Of a stretch of 41,123 bases of DNA, positions 29,201 through 33,562 are shown one piece after another. Each line of letters starts with the position of its first letter. The stretch's first letter is position 1. The position numbers and the translations under genes are program-made. Below the pieces are notes generated by a model that saw nothing but the letters and a program-made list of their open reading frames with translations, ran no database searches and was not told the origin of the DNA. The stretch comes from Candidatus Parcubacteria bacterium (GTDB lineage Bacteria; Patescibacteriota; Patescibacteriia; Patescibacteriales; UBA12075). Location of the stretch: contig JAGLPO010000034.1 in NCBI GenBank assembly GCA_023137275.1, positions 1 to 41,123 of the forward strand. The letters are read 5' to 3'.

Positions 29201-30635
29201 GGCGATTTGTAAAACTAACAGTATAACCCCGGGAAATGACGGACCGCCAATATGCGCGGGCGGCGCTTGGTGCACTTCCACTTTAACAGCCAGCGCTAAT
29301 GAGGCCGGCTGCAATTATACAACAGCCACTACTTCGGAAATGCTTGACTGGTGGGGATTTGCCTGCGATAAAGCCGCCGGATTTGGCGTGGCCAAGTGTT
29401 CGTCCGGTTCCCAGGGAAGCGGTGATATATTTGATGATTCACCTTTTGTAATTAACCATCCCCCGGATCTTACTCAGGCTTCAACCACAGAGAACAATAA
29501 GGATCCGGGCGAGACCTATACGATTACCGCCAGTGTCACAGACGCCGATACTGCCGGGGGCGCCGATACTATGGATTTATTCGTGTGTTCTCAAAATAGC
29601 GCTGTCGCTGGCGTCGGTTGCGCCGGAGTAGGCAATATTGAGCTTTGTTCCGAATCCGCCACTAGTTCGCCAAACGCGTCTTGTCCTTTTTCCACTTCTT
29701 CGCCGGCCATTGCCGGAACCTATACTTATTACGCGTTTGTTTTTGACAGCCATGGCCTGGCCGCCTCTCCGGCCTCGCGCAGCGGCACTTATACGGTTAA
29801 TAACGTGGCGCCGAATCTTGGAACTCTGTTATTGAATAATGGCAGTGGTATTACTTTAAACATTAAAGGGGCCGGCGATATTTCAATTTCTGCCGTTAAC
29901 GCTTCCATAGAAGATGAGAACGGATGCAATGATCTGGTAAGCGCGGTTGGCCGGATATATATGTCCAATGCCGCTAATGGATTTAACTGCGCGGCCGATA
30001 ACAACGATTGTTATCATATTGACACGGCCAGCTGCGTGATCAGCGGCTGCGCCGGCGGCACTGATAAAACAGCGGTCATTACCTGCGCGGCCGGCATGAA
30101 ATATTACGCTATACCGACGACAGAAGATAAGTCCGGCTCTAATCCCTGGAAAGATTATAATTGGCTGTCTTATATGCAGGTTTATGACGGTTCAAACTAT
30201 AGCGCAACAACTTCAGCCGGGGTTGAAGTTGGTATCAGTCTGGCCTTAAATGTTGAAGAAGGCGCAATAGATTTTGGCTCGGAAATGGAGGAAGGTGATA
30301 ATAGCGGCACTGACAATTCCACGACCACGATTGAAAATGCCGGCAATTGCCCGATTGACACGAATATATCAGGCACGGATATGATAGGTAATCCTAGCGG
30401 AACCATTGATGTTGAGAATATTAAGTGGCATACTGACAATTTTAATTATACTTTGGAAGGGACCGCTCTTACCGAATCAGATGATCTGGTTGATATTGCT
30501 GCTCCGCGAGCCACTACTTCGTCTGATGTTGAAGACCGGATATATTGGGGGATCAGCATTCCTCATGAGGCGAATTCCAGCACGTATAACGGACAAAATG
30601 ATTTTCAAGTTCTTCTGGACGTTGATAATTGGTAG
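14247..30635 (+). CDS. Giant secreted multi-domain surface protein (5462 residues; DUF2341, LamG, Fn3)
   Basis: One uninterrupted frame of 5462 codons. Residues 1-40 hold a basic start and a hydrophobic helix (signal or anchor), and 85-195 form an acidic Glu/Pro-rich linker. Beta-rich regions of unknown family fill about 220-1290. Four related modules, each ending in an Fn3 domain, lie at about 1296-1888, 2680-2920, 3175-3725 and 4180-4425. The first and third contain a DUF2341 domain followed by a LamG domain (about 1382-1727 and 3267-3567). A fifth Fn3 lies at about 3060-3175. About 3728-4175 resembles a propeller (YRVWDGVNW). Three DDG modules lie at about 2496, 4427 and 4758. The last 517 residues match the protein at 38748. 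It is probably an adhesin-like or surface-layer protein. There is no Shine-Dalgarno sequence; the ATG follows CCCC. It is much less AT-rich than the signalling genes. Confidence 0.9.
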   Translation: MLEKIKSLYKNKAIRLAILVVVLTAVFGYSGGRFYIVKAFNSRVNIFPGSFAVEQIDNDLVWENIEKSFYQDLSGTAEGEEFIKENSAFILSAKSLEIYKAEPEFAPAVSEEETVDDSAPADLQEEIQDEGINEAELKEPEENDDLIEETILPEEIGEDAGSESGKELTPEIIPLEADESPEPTGDPEPVENKDDVSLFDRVIQGINGFISYTKELDIFGFKLARAQDDSADFVEPKAQYTLLNQNIIFSDFSVPIEYTENNLAQINLRLSLAAYSEYINDHILLEYSINNEWHSLDEISLNERISNRLNNDYLLYDLSENMNWEDLDDLKVKVNYLNNDLVSDEDDKELEIFLDAIWLEVDYNDPAMETENISEGKVLGAEEESENNKKYEFKLLSDKTDFESSEMPNFNFRIQKKENLLQQLLTEITQTFRDEYKILSMSAKLLNEDGSEYEDAALRVNYLKDGEFEVKYDKLLRKFKPGKNKIIISVREGTEQYIFSQDFTWGVLALNTNKSIYSPKEDAYLQMAVLDDNGNTLCAVNALTLEIRDPIGQISYLTLDNGKIIANPECGPNNVIDSPDFYGYYRLDVPGRYELILKADTDNGEREISDFIEVHEAVPIAIERIGPTRIYPLARYAMRFNITPTIDFEGEFKEIVPNVFIVKAPSGRITSGQEGENIISWQVDWSAGRTYELSYVFDAPDISPEFYLLGPAKAGGRGTFLLADSLIKEALIQKEIRQWQIASDDLTILFTKDSTTANDYNTTEETLLSLSGFDSGETYIIFGGVGSSRYDGASNRNEIGLSIQANETHLPNLNEFVEGPRSDDGASVFMMGKREWDTETLYLRADSTATADAEDYFLMAMATSTMGTYGQDYFWNDHINTADLPANPTFSEYASTTFLSDGSSEYLVIGVMEAAVDADSQWIEMDIYNGSASMVEHVRDAEDIADTIQLFAATSTRPTAGTTTISIRGRASAGTTGDHLSSRILIIRMNYYKDWSCSGSSAAGAINTAPAVINSTSLQLSSPGDVVALYYGAFSSTDIGSGVSARARFDSTVQYQITEDDPNNGPGRIHVWNTTDVHPTLWFDEITVSDTDSHTYDFSYERQSVIGASYEQSLICVWGKAPAEDVSVSATGTQIFSILIPTSNVEMNAKFVLTDNTGSHNINSIIITENGTIDAGEYLENVRLYYELDTTAPYDCAGESYGGSEEQYGATSTGGFSSANGTAVFSETVGISTTSTMCVYTVLDVIVGAADNSTLEIKIDDPVNEVDINIGIVGPSTGVDLPGTTQLTAPAVTAIVDEQRKSDNSTLISNTNWTDENEVYLSAFAYSSISATTSEFDYYFELLTENGTYTTATTVPAGPCVSGTAYGSCGSNIWTGIASATSWYDTNWVYRKKITIFASQVVATADDFVVLATTTDANLAYTSNGGHMASSSGADMLIADAFGNKLDYEREYYSSSTGEIAIWIQLDISSTTNQEIYLYYGNSTVSKDQATTTGVWDSSYKAVWHLAESGTGAAGEYLDSTVNSYHGQGGTSVGGDNCDPPTRVSGLAGYGQSFDGDSDNFGLTPDVGLDVFGSDFTLEAWTLLDTTDNGVILDALPGPNTRLNFSHDGADGWTYNSRSGTIATYIVESANTTDINEYHHIVYTRSGNDYIVYLDGAVLATNTNAIAPPADSDWSFGHRRESRMSLTGDLDEIRVLSVARTQEWIQTEFNNQSNVNSFMSFGNEESSGIALTAGEANISGIPDRGTVAGQGYKWQVLACNDNDYCSNWARFNSTLPNFKVDDTSPTAPGNLVLATTTATTIRLDFGSQSSDDNFDRYRMFYKVGISEVSQNDIEHNDSNLLSADYSSATSTLITNLDSATTYVINIWAYDDAGNYTSASEIVVTTASAPHARARSVQFLAGNYSANGSSGQLSNTNQTFNAFALELAETEAQIRNAYLIFETQFEAYHVNSGDYIGYELAFDVCEEPCSADAFFGTGRILTDDNTALVYNEAGGNQARILMDVTSEAELFAYKGDGADLEAQIGYRLETDTATTSIAGAKAILVVTYSFNDDNSSNYTNTVIYPLESTASGDSGTRRASTTDNCIKTPDGSANCPIFNYNMNIPEFNAKLSQWFEIFGVNDLHGANDVLANVNIEGVNINSNSFYHEAANNGEQSNLPRLIFNNVSGFSESTAQALEAYFFGQGSGRYYLLGGEVIETYTAAKSAGTKTRTVSFPIGALTNGQSMSTASSSVDVYFPENGSGVGVVNIEKAWLRIVSNNYNSGDRTLTVSSKVGDNTQSSNYIYDLNTGTDVINPVYRVVHIIPGGDYSELESANAASPKAVTAYTTNSSLEQGGVSVELMITYTYTDESSGYLSALSLYGGQSDVNGNSQNDIETIANLVFPELRGDETIRAAGLTTSYLFSDSDGDMPGVWFSLGSNIATSSPICTSTYYHRSDGINSFGEMIENVSSVLSANDNESYSACYSNANGSSLTAGAKMNAILNYVYQWDAPPPVLTQNDWRWYEEEDGVTPDTPLADENAVISNVNIGDNARLRMNIGVSSDNMATSTQTFKLQYATTSDCTSASEWTDVGGLAGNLPWRGYNNPDPIDGATLDSVLLSSSTRSESYEEENPSAGNPRGVVVGGFGEWDWTLYNNSATSSQSYCFRMVFSDGTALNDYLSDSYPKLTTAPDNSSSEDPDSLGQYRNDDQSVISNSGWINTDTIDLNAKATDPNLNEIITLYFEIASTSDSFTTATSAPSQACLSGTNWNSCLSKVWAASSTAGDYRTVPFSGTTTIAGLPDYAVGYKWQVLACDDSGECSDWVKYNLTTPNFKVDTVAPDAPGNMIFATSTPTSITLALGASTTEDNFYRYQVFYRAGIFGVNENDDEHADNNFNFQDYNSATSTLVINLSANTEYVFNIWAYDLAGNSASATVEVVGTTTSAFNPPTGFISSVDQRTDGSGIVDVIILVNDPDNDDQVRARIMYVSGGSCDLTAPLDPSLDETGANIWATYGDPDIDNDHYYQVGTSTSWIITSPGQNYVFFDWQAYLDEPDANGDYCLGLVVNDGGFDQVATHTLDFTLDNVDPAIPGNLTFDSKSYNSVTLDFSTSSSDTNFDQYIIYYKKGISGVSETDTPFDKDDDSNLDFVNYGTAATTTIIGLDPDTDYVFNIWAYDVYGNATSALVELTAKTNAQPVNISADEQYLDDGFTVISNNTWINENNVILQASAHDQDATDSITFYYEVLTATGTFSIATSAPGDYCAYSTAYLSCDNNIWGVSTSTSNLPSDWYSEDWLFRKAITINSSQVATSVGAMPILATTTDADLAARARSDAYDILFTDSDGITKIPYEREYYNSGTGELTAWIKTAVSSTTDKVIYMYYGNAASDTDQATTTGVWDIGYAGAWHLSENVVDESSWVNAHLDSGTYGNDGDQYGNNEMPGQIYRGQEFDGIDDYIDIGNTNNTINGAAFWIKADSLTQDIMDFDNGTHTIALTNGVLSAPGFVSPTFYVDGIATTTLDTGWHHVIAATDTGFSASDFDIGRINTSYFDGLIDEVRLLSVSRGIGWASTQANNQRDVDSFLGFGSEELAISFYETMLVITVPDNPDYASGYKWQAMACDDDNDCTVWDEFNSTTPNFKIDTTLPGAPGQLSEDSKTSNTITLAYGAAANEDNFVEYKIYYSTTSPVFETDIEHNDSDLGDQYYNSATDTTVTGLNPDTTYYFNIWAYDIVGHTTSSTPVSITTNNAQSSPGAAFYTKNTRVLYYRVWDGVNWGAEQAGPTLGSDVGDNIRHIRTQRSDDGGKVGILIKTWDGTNQEWWGAVYRYAANDFISASSLGSAQSSTTNNQLLTACIAALSDDEFIVVRNNNASDGTLIFSWNGTDEWVNEGAGPNPSAVMNGCALERRPGTDNYLLLTFDDDGDTGTAYYYGGSSYTDSWTVWSQHSGDEEDIDNYVGQAFFDPSDNTQGAFSYSNSTVNNYAYAKYFLCDNTSINFGAPVAGPGSAPDDWGNDFVHGEFAPDPTSSGLAYYAGRDIGGELNVYQVDASDSSIGWATTTNGDNISAGDLYSETNDSQKPFAIEFYKGGHGVVVGLNNTGASLPYYSTISTAGSSLSATSSVENATNDVWTRVRLYNDPNEDELLAIFQNDNTDYITAFWDGGNDQFYAAGTQAWTELATSTGAASQNDENISFAYTKNNSAPDLPTGLGQYKNDGLTDIANQAWTNASTTQFVASITDADTSEIITYYLQLLPNNDTFATTTAELSNACGSSTPFNSCNSKIWAIASSTPGDYSTEPYTATATIGYIPDSTIGYKWQVIACDDSSACSSWALFNATAPNFYVDTTAPTAPGELIDIQVTGNSITLQFGATSTETNFDRYQIHYATNSSVQLSDTEHSDSDLTNKLFNYTTQTIVNNLASNTLYYFNIWAFDLAGNRATATPEISTTTNIGPRLAQISYLLENDDGVNVNSNTADVASNTPLNNINIGERINARLQLENFGGDIMSNKVYQLQYENQTDDPGNWYNVGAATEISHSPGLSGAVNGQAITLSKAAANANQWNDGTWHEDTGQIGSYSLTEQYYTEFVFAIETGNAATNTAYRLRLYNLTDSEELETYTNYAVINTIVSESKRYSKEINGSLPTDTNDLNYYLDPEGYADVFSDDNVNRDELTSSANYAIYNFATKHTNSTEAASSTWNGRSTIAPFSNNVVLQAYRFGTTNAWVTLDTENAAGAGADFDLTATLNSNLSEYYNGGNWIYWRVYQVSGTQTLRTDYFNINYSAPIPYVEQIHYRWRNDDGTELNATWLEDEDTGNPTLGNALSKGSSTRLRFAVVNTGGGEATTYQYQIEYASSSDGCSTDPGNWETVPITATTEHFEMATSTYFNDGEATTATTTNSENYTFIAGDMVADSSNTSGQISLSEGRYTELEYIMLVTINADTGGTYCFRVTNNSSVLNNYDTYPVVTLAGNTNNAPGFDAHPSDNNSASTSPTNYGADISFTATASDDEHSYYLAICKTNSITPGNDGPPICAGGAWCTSTLTASANEAGCNYTTATTSEMLDWWGFACDKAAGFGVAKCSSGSQGSGDIFDDSPFVINHPPDLTQASTTENNKDPGETYTITASVTDADTAGGADTMDLFVCSQNSAVAGVGCAGVGNIELCSESATSSPNASCPFSTSSPAIAGTYTYYAFVFDSHGLAASPASRSGTYTVNNVAPNLGTLLLNNGSGITLNIKGAGDISISAVNASIEDENGCNDLVSAVGRIYMSNAANGFNCAADNNDCYHIDTASCVISGCAGGTDKTAVITCAAGMKYYAIPTTEDKSGSNPWKDYNWLSYMQVYDGSNYSATTSAGVEVGISLALNVEEGAIDFGSEMEEGDNSGTDNSTTTIENAGNCPIDTNISGTDMIGNPSGTIDVENIKWHTDNFNYTLEGTALTESDDLVDIAAPRATTSSDVEDRIYWGISIPHEANSSTYNGQNDFQVLLDVDNW
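18134..19910 (+). repeat. Giant protein module 1 (carries DUF2341-LamG cassette, ends in Fn3)
   Basis: It begins with the module signature (TLISNTNWTDENEV) and a Cys-bearing turn (ACVSG/SCGSNIW type). It then breaks into DUF2341 (WYDTNWVYRKKITI to AVWHLAESG, about 18390-18775) and LamG (SFDGDSDNF, TLEAWTLL, GDLDEIRVLSVART, to about 19425). It resumes with YKWQVLACNDNDYCSNWARFN and an Fn3 domain (19577-19910). Confidence 0.72.
22285..23005 (+). repeat. Giant protein module 2 (no cassette, ends in Fn3)
   Basis: The same module in its plain form: SVISNSGWINTDTIDL, then ACLSGTNWNSCLSKVW, YKWQVLACDDSGECSDWVKYN and an Fn3 domain starting FKVDTVAPDAPGNM. It shows where the cassette of modules 1 and 3 would sit. 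Confidence 0.7.
23770..25420 (+). repeat. Giant protein module 3 (carries DUF2341-LamG cassette, ends in Fn3)
   Basis: The module start (TVISNNTWINENNVIL, YLSCDNNIW) is broken by DUF2341 (DWYSEDWLFRKAITI to GAWHLSEN, from about 24044) and LamG (EFDGIDDYIDIG, GLIDEVRLLSVSRG, to about 24945). It then resumes with YKWQAMACDDDNDCTVWDEFN and an Fn3 domain. Confidence 0.72.
26785..27520 (+). repeat. Giant protein module 4 (no cassette, ends in Fn3)
   Basis: The plain form: TDIANQAWTNASTTQF, FNSCNSKIW, YKWQVIACDDSSACSSWALFN, then an Fn3 domain starting DTTAPTAPGELI. It matches module 2 in layout. Confidence 0.7.
29083..30632 (+). repeat. C-terminal module shared with the 590-residue protein
   Basis: Residues 4946-5462 of the giant protein run parallel to nearly the whole mature protein encoded at 38748. 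Shared landmarks in order are SYYLAIC, the Cys-x-Ser-Thr-Leu turn, DW-x-FACD, VNH-PDxT, DPG-YT-TA-VTD, YTVNNVAP, NDCYHI/DQCYDI, the AIPT block, LALxVxE, DSGTDN-TTTxENxGN, and YWGI-IP close to the end. Confidence 0.75.
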
Positions 30636-30679
30636 TTGTCTTTGTTTAATTTTATTTTAAATTTTTAAAACTCAAACCT

Positions 30680-31399
30680 ATGCAAAATCAAGCACAAAAT
30701 TTTAACCAGGATTCAGATTTAGATCAAGAACAAAACAAAAATCAGGAGCAGCCGTTTAAAAAAGAGCCTTTTTTTCTTATGACCATTAAAACACCTTTGA
30801 TTGTTTTGATTTTCATCGCGCTTGGAGCGGTGATTGGATTGATGGGATATGTTTTAACAAAAAAACAAGTAAAAGTTGAAGCGCCAGAAGTAAAAGTATC
30901 AGATGAGATTATTAAAACTGATAGTTCCGATTTACCGTCCAAAGATTCAGCGACGGATGACTGGCAGATTTATCGAAGCGAAAAAGGCGGCTTTGAATTA
31001 AAAGCACTGGTTAAATGGGATTTTTATGAACATATTTCCTCTGTAACGGGAGGTGTAGACCTTTTCTTGTTTTTTGATAAAGATGCAACAACTACCAGTA
31101 TTGATGAATATGATTATGTACAACTAAACATAAGAATTAAACAAAATAAGCAGAATTTATCAATGGAAGATTTTTATAATGGCAAGCAAAGTACCGAGTT
31201 ATTCCGTAATGCTCAAGGCGGCTATAACGAAGTAATAATAGGAGGAAAAAATGCTGTTAGATTTAAAGAAAAGGATGATATTGGGGCAGATGTTGTTGTT
31301 ATTCCGCTGCATGGCAAGTTTATAGAAATAGATAGTGCTAATTCTAATATAGAGATGTTCAATCAAATCCTCTCCACTTTCAAATTTATAGAAGATTAA
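30680..31399 (+). CDS. Single-pass membrane protein with PsbP-like ectodomain, copy 1
   Basis: A 239-residue protein. A Gln/Asn-rich cytoplasmic head (1-33) leads to one TM helix (about 38-60: TPLIVLIFIALGAVIGLMGY). After a Lys/Glu linker, an outward domain (about 100-239) starts DWQIYRSEKGGFELKALVKWDF, like the small PsbP-type domains common in Patescibacteria membrane proteins. It ends in an amphipathic ILSTFKF segment. A near-identical copy lies at 32895-33512, and the DUF4143 gene sits between the two. Function is unknown; such domains may bind ligands or help envelope protein assembly. No Shine-Dalgarno sequence is seen. The gene follows the giant gene by 44 bases and may share its transcript. 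Confidence 0.82.
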   Translation: MQNQAQNFNQDSDLDQEQNKNQEQPFKKEPFFLMTIKTPLIVLIFIALGAVIGLMGYVLTKKQVKVEAPEVKVSDEIIKTDSSDLPSKDSATDDWQIYRSEKGGFELKALVKWDFYEHISSVTGGVDLFLFFDKDATTTSIDEYDYVQLNIRIKQNKQNLSMEDFYNGKQSTELFRNAQGGYNEVIIGGKNAVRFKEKDDIGADVVVIPLHGKFIEIDSANSNIEMFNQILSTFKFIED

Positions 31400-31401
31400 A
31401 C

Positions 31402-31430
31402 TTGACAATATGAAGAATATTTTGTAAAAT
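31402..31430 (+). promoter_or_regulatory. Promoter of the DUF4143 ATPase gene
   Basis: TTGACA (31402-31407), a 17-base spacer and TAAAAT (31425-31430), just after the stop codon of copy 1. The leader to ATG 31463 is about 25 bases. Confidence 0.82.
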
Positions 31431-31462
31431 ATAGTCATAATATTTAAAAAGATTTAAAAATT

Positions 31463-32770
31463 ATGAATATAATTTTAAAGAATAGAACAATTTTGCCTAA
31501 TATTGCCAAACAGCTTAATAATGATTTAGTGTTGATCTTGATCGGGGCAAGGCAATCAGGCAAAACATCTATTTTAAAATTGCTTGCAAAATATATTAAA
31601 AAGCATTATCCCAAAAATAGCATACTCTATTTTGATCTGGAAAAGCCTGATATTTTGGAAAATTTTTTAGATTACAGATCAATTTTAAATTTTTTGAAAA
31701 CACAGGGCATTGATAAAAATAAAATGAATTTTATTCTATTGGATGAATTTCAAAAAATGCCAACGCCGGCAAAGACACTGAAAATAATCCATGATCATTA
31801 TCCGTTTTTAAAAATAATCGCCACAGGGTCGTCATCTTTAGAGATAAGCAAGAAATTAAGAGAAGAATCAATGGTTGGCAGGAAAAGAATTTTTACCGTT
31901 TTTCCATTGGATTTTGGAGAATATTTAAATTTTATCAAATTTGACGATTACGAAATATTTAAAAGAGTTATAGAAAAAGACATTGATCCAAGCTCAGTCA
32001 AGCAGAAGTTTATTTCCAGTTCGGAAGAAAGCGCTATCTGGGGTTTATATCCAAAAGTAGCTTTGCTTGATAATCATGAAGAAAAGCGCCAGGAATTAGC
32101 TGAGATATACCAGTCATATCTAAATAAAGATATTGTTGGTTTTTTAAACGTTGAGGATGCTGTTTCTATAAACAAGCTGGTTTCTTTGCTGGCTGTCCAG
32201 ATTGGTAATCTGTTTAATCAGAATGAAATTACAAAAGTTGCCGGTATTTCCAGGCATATTTTAGAAAAATATCTTTTTATTTTAGAAAACACATTTATCA
32301 TCAGCCGCCTGCTTCCTTTCTATACCGATAAACAAAAAGAGGTTATAAAAATGCCGAAAATGTATTTTATGGATACCGGGCTGCGCAATTTCGCGATTAA
32401 AAATTTTAATTCCTTAATAACGCGCCAGGATACCGGTTCATTAATGGAAAATTTTGTTTTTTTGGAATTATTAAAGCGCAAGAAAATCACGGATGAAATT
32501 CGTTTTTGGAGAACGCCGCACAAAGCTGAGGTTGATTTTATTATTTTGGGAGAGGCAAATAAAATTACTCCGATTGAAGTAAAATATAAATCATTCGCGA
32601 AACCGATCGCGCCTTCCGGCTTAAAAGCGTTTATCAATCTTTATTTGCCAAAACAAGCTTTTGTTTTAACTAAGGATTTCTATGCTGTATCAAAATACAA
32701 TCAATGCAAAATATATTTTTTGCCAGTGTTTTTAACGGCTAAGATTTTTAAGATTTTAAGTCAAAAATAA
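31463..32770 (+). CDS. AAA ATPase with C-terminal DUF4143 domain
   Basis: A 435-residue protein of the widespread AAA_14/DUF4143 family. The Walker A is LIGARQSGKTS (about 26-36), the Walker B is FILLDEFQK (about 90-98), and the sensor-1 segment is IATGSSSLEI. The C-terminal DUF4143 part has MENFVFLELLKRKK, then FWRTPHKAEVDFII and ITPIEVKYK, a D-x(n)-E-x-K pattern like PD-(D/E)xK nucleases. It is cytoplasmic. The family is common in archaea and Patescibacteria, often in variable loci, with unknown function. Here it sits between two copies of a duplicated gene and has its own promoter, so it may have arrived with the duplication or been inserted into it. Confidence 0.9.
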   Translation: MNIILKNRTILPNIAKQLNNDLVLILIGARQSGKTSILKLLAKYIKKHYPKNSILYFDLEKPDILENFLDYRSILNFLKTQGIDKNKMNFILLDEFQKMPTPAKTLKIIHDHYPFLKIIATGSSSLEISKKLREESMVGRKRIFTVFPLDFGEYLNFIKFDDYEIFKRVIEKDIDPSSVKQKFISSSEESAIWGLYPKVALLDNHEEKRQELAEIYQSYLNKDIVGFLNVEDAVSINKLVSLLAVQIGNLFNQNEITKVAGISRHILEKYLFILENTFIISRLLPFYTDKQKEVIKMPKMYFMDTGLRNFAIKNFNSLITRQDTGSLMENFVFLELLKRKKITDEIRFWRTPHKAEVDFIILGEANKITPIEVKYKSFAKPIAPSGLKAFINLYLPKQAFVLTKDFYAVSKYNQCKIYFLPVFLTAKIFKILSQK

Positions 32771-32795
32771 TTTTAATTTTTAAAATTACAAATTT

Positions 32796-32894
32796 ATACC
32801 AAACCAAACTCAAAACCCGAATCAAAATTCAGATTTAGATCAAGAACAAAATAAGAATCAAGAGCAGCCGCTTAAAAAAGAGCCTTTTTTTCTT
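32796..32894 (+). pseudogene. Remnant of the cytoplasmic head of copy 2 (ATG changed to ATA)
   Basis: These 33 in-frame codons align codon by codon with residues 1-33 of copy 1 (from SDLDQEQNKNQEQ onward they are almost identical). The first codon is ATA, not ATG, and the leader before it also matches that of copy 1. Unless ATA can start translation, the head is lost and the protein starts at 32895. Confidence 0.7.
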
Positions 32895-33512
32895 ATGACT
32901 CTCAAAACACCTGTAATTGTTTTGATTTTCATCGCGCTTGGAGCGGTGATTGGATTGATGGGCTATGTTTTAACAAAAAAACAAGTAAAAGTTGAAGCGC
33001 CAGAAGTAAAAGTATCAGATGAGATTATTAAAATTGATAGTTCCGATTTATCATCCAAAGCTTCAGCGACGGATGACTGGCAGATTTATCGAAGCGAAAA
33101 AGGCGGCTTTGAATTAAAAGCACCGGTTAAATGGGATTTTTATGAACATATTTCCTCTGTAACGGGAGGTGTAGACCTTTTCTTGTTTTTTGACAAAGAA
33201 GCAACAACTACCAGCATTGATGAATACGATTATATACAGTTGAATATAAGAATTAAACAAAACAAACTGAATTTATCAATGGAAGATTTTTATAATGGCA
33301 AGCAAAGTACCGAGTTATTTCGTAATGCTCGAGGCGGCTATAACGAAGTAATAATAGGAGGAAAAAATGCTGTTAGATTTAAAGAAAAAGACGATATCGG
33401 GGCAGATGTTGTTGTTATCCCGCTACAGGGCAAGTTTATAGAAATAGATAGTGCTAATTCTGATATAGAAATTTTCAATCAAATCCTCTCCACTTTCAAA
33501 TTCATAGATTAA
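32895..33512 (+). CDS. Single-pass membrane protein with PsbP-like ectodomain, copy 2 (head-less)
   Basis: A 205-residue paralogue of the protein at 30680. By hand count it differs from residues 34-239 of copy 1 at 13 positions, plus one residue lost near the C-terminus. It keeps the TM helix (about 5-27) and the whole outward domain (DWQIYRSEKGGFELKAPVKWDF). The 33-residue Gln/Asn-rich cytoplasmic head is missing because its ATG is now ATA. No Shine-Dalgarno sequence precedes ATG 32895, so either this start is weak or AUA is used at 32796, giving 238 residues. The duplication is recent and runs from the leader to about ten bases past the stop. Confidence 0.75.
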   Translation: MTLKTPVIVLIFIALGAVIGLMGYVLTKKQVKVEAPEVKVSDEIIKIDSSDLSSKASATDDWQIYRSEKGGFELKAPVKWDFYEHISSVTGGVDLFLFFDKEATTTSIDEYDYIQLNIRIKQNKLNLSMEDFYNGKQSTELFRNARGGYNEVIIGGKNAVRFKEKDDIGADVVVIPLQGKFIEIDSANSDIEIFNQILSTFKFID

Positions 33513-33514
33513 AT

Positions 33515-33544
33515 TTGTTAAAAACCAGCGTTTTATGGTATAGT
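33515..33544 (+). promoter_or_regulatory. Promoter of the Fn3 repeat protein gene
   Basis: TTGTTA (33515-33520), an 18-base spacer and TATAGT (33539-33544). It lies upstream of ATG 33563, which argues against the in-frame TTG at 33515 as the start, since that codon would be part of the -35. Confidence 0.62.
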
Positions 33545-33562
33545 ATATATAATTATTACCCC

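Noticed and set aside
33515..33562. Upstream TTG start for the Fn3 protein (33515)
   Set aside because: The codon coincides with the -35 box of a promoter at 33515-33544, and the signal helix is complete from ATG 33563.
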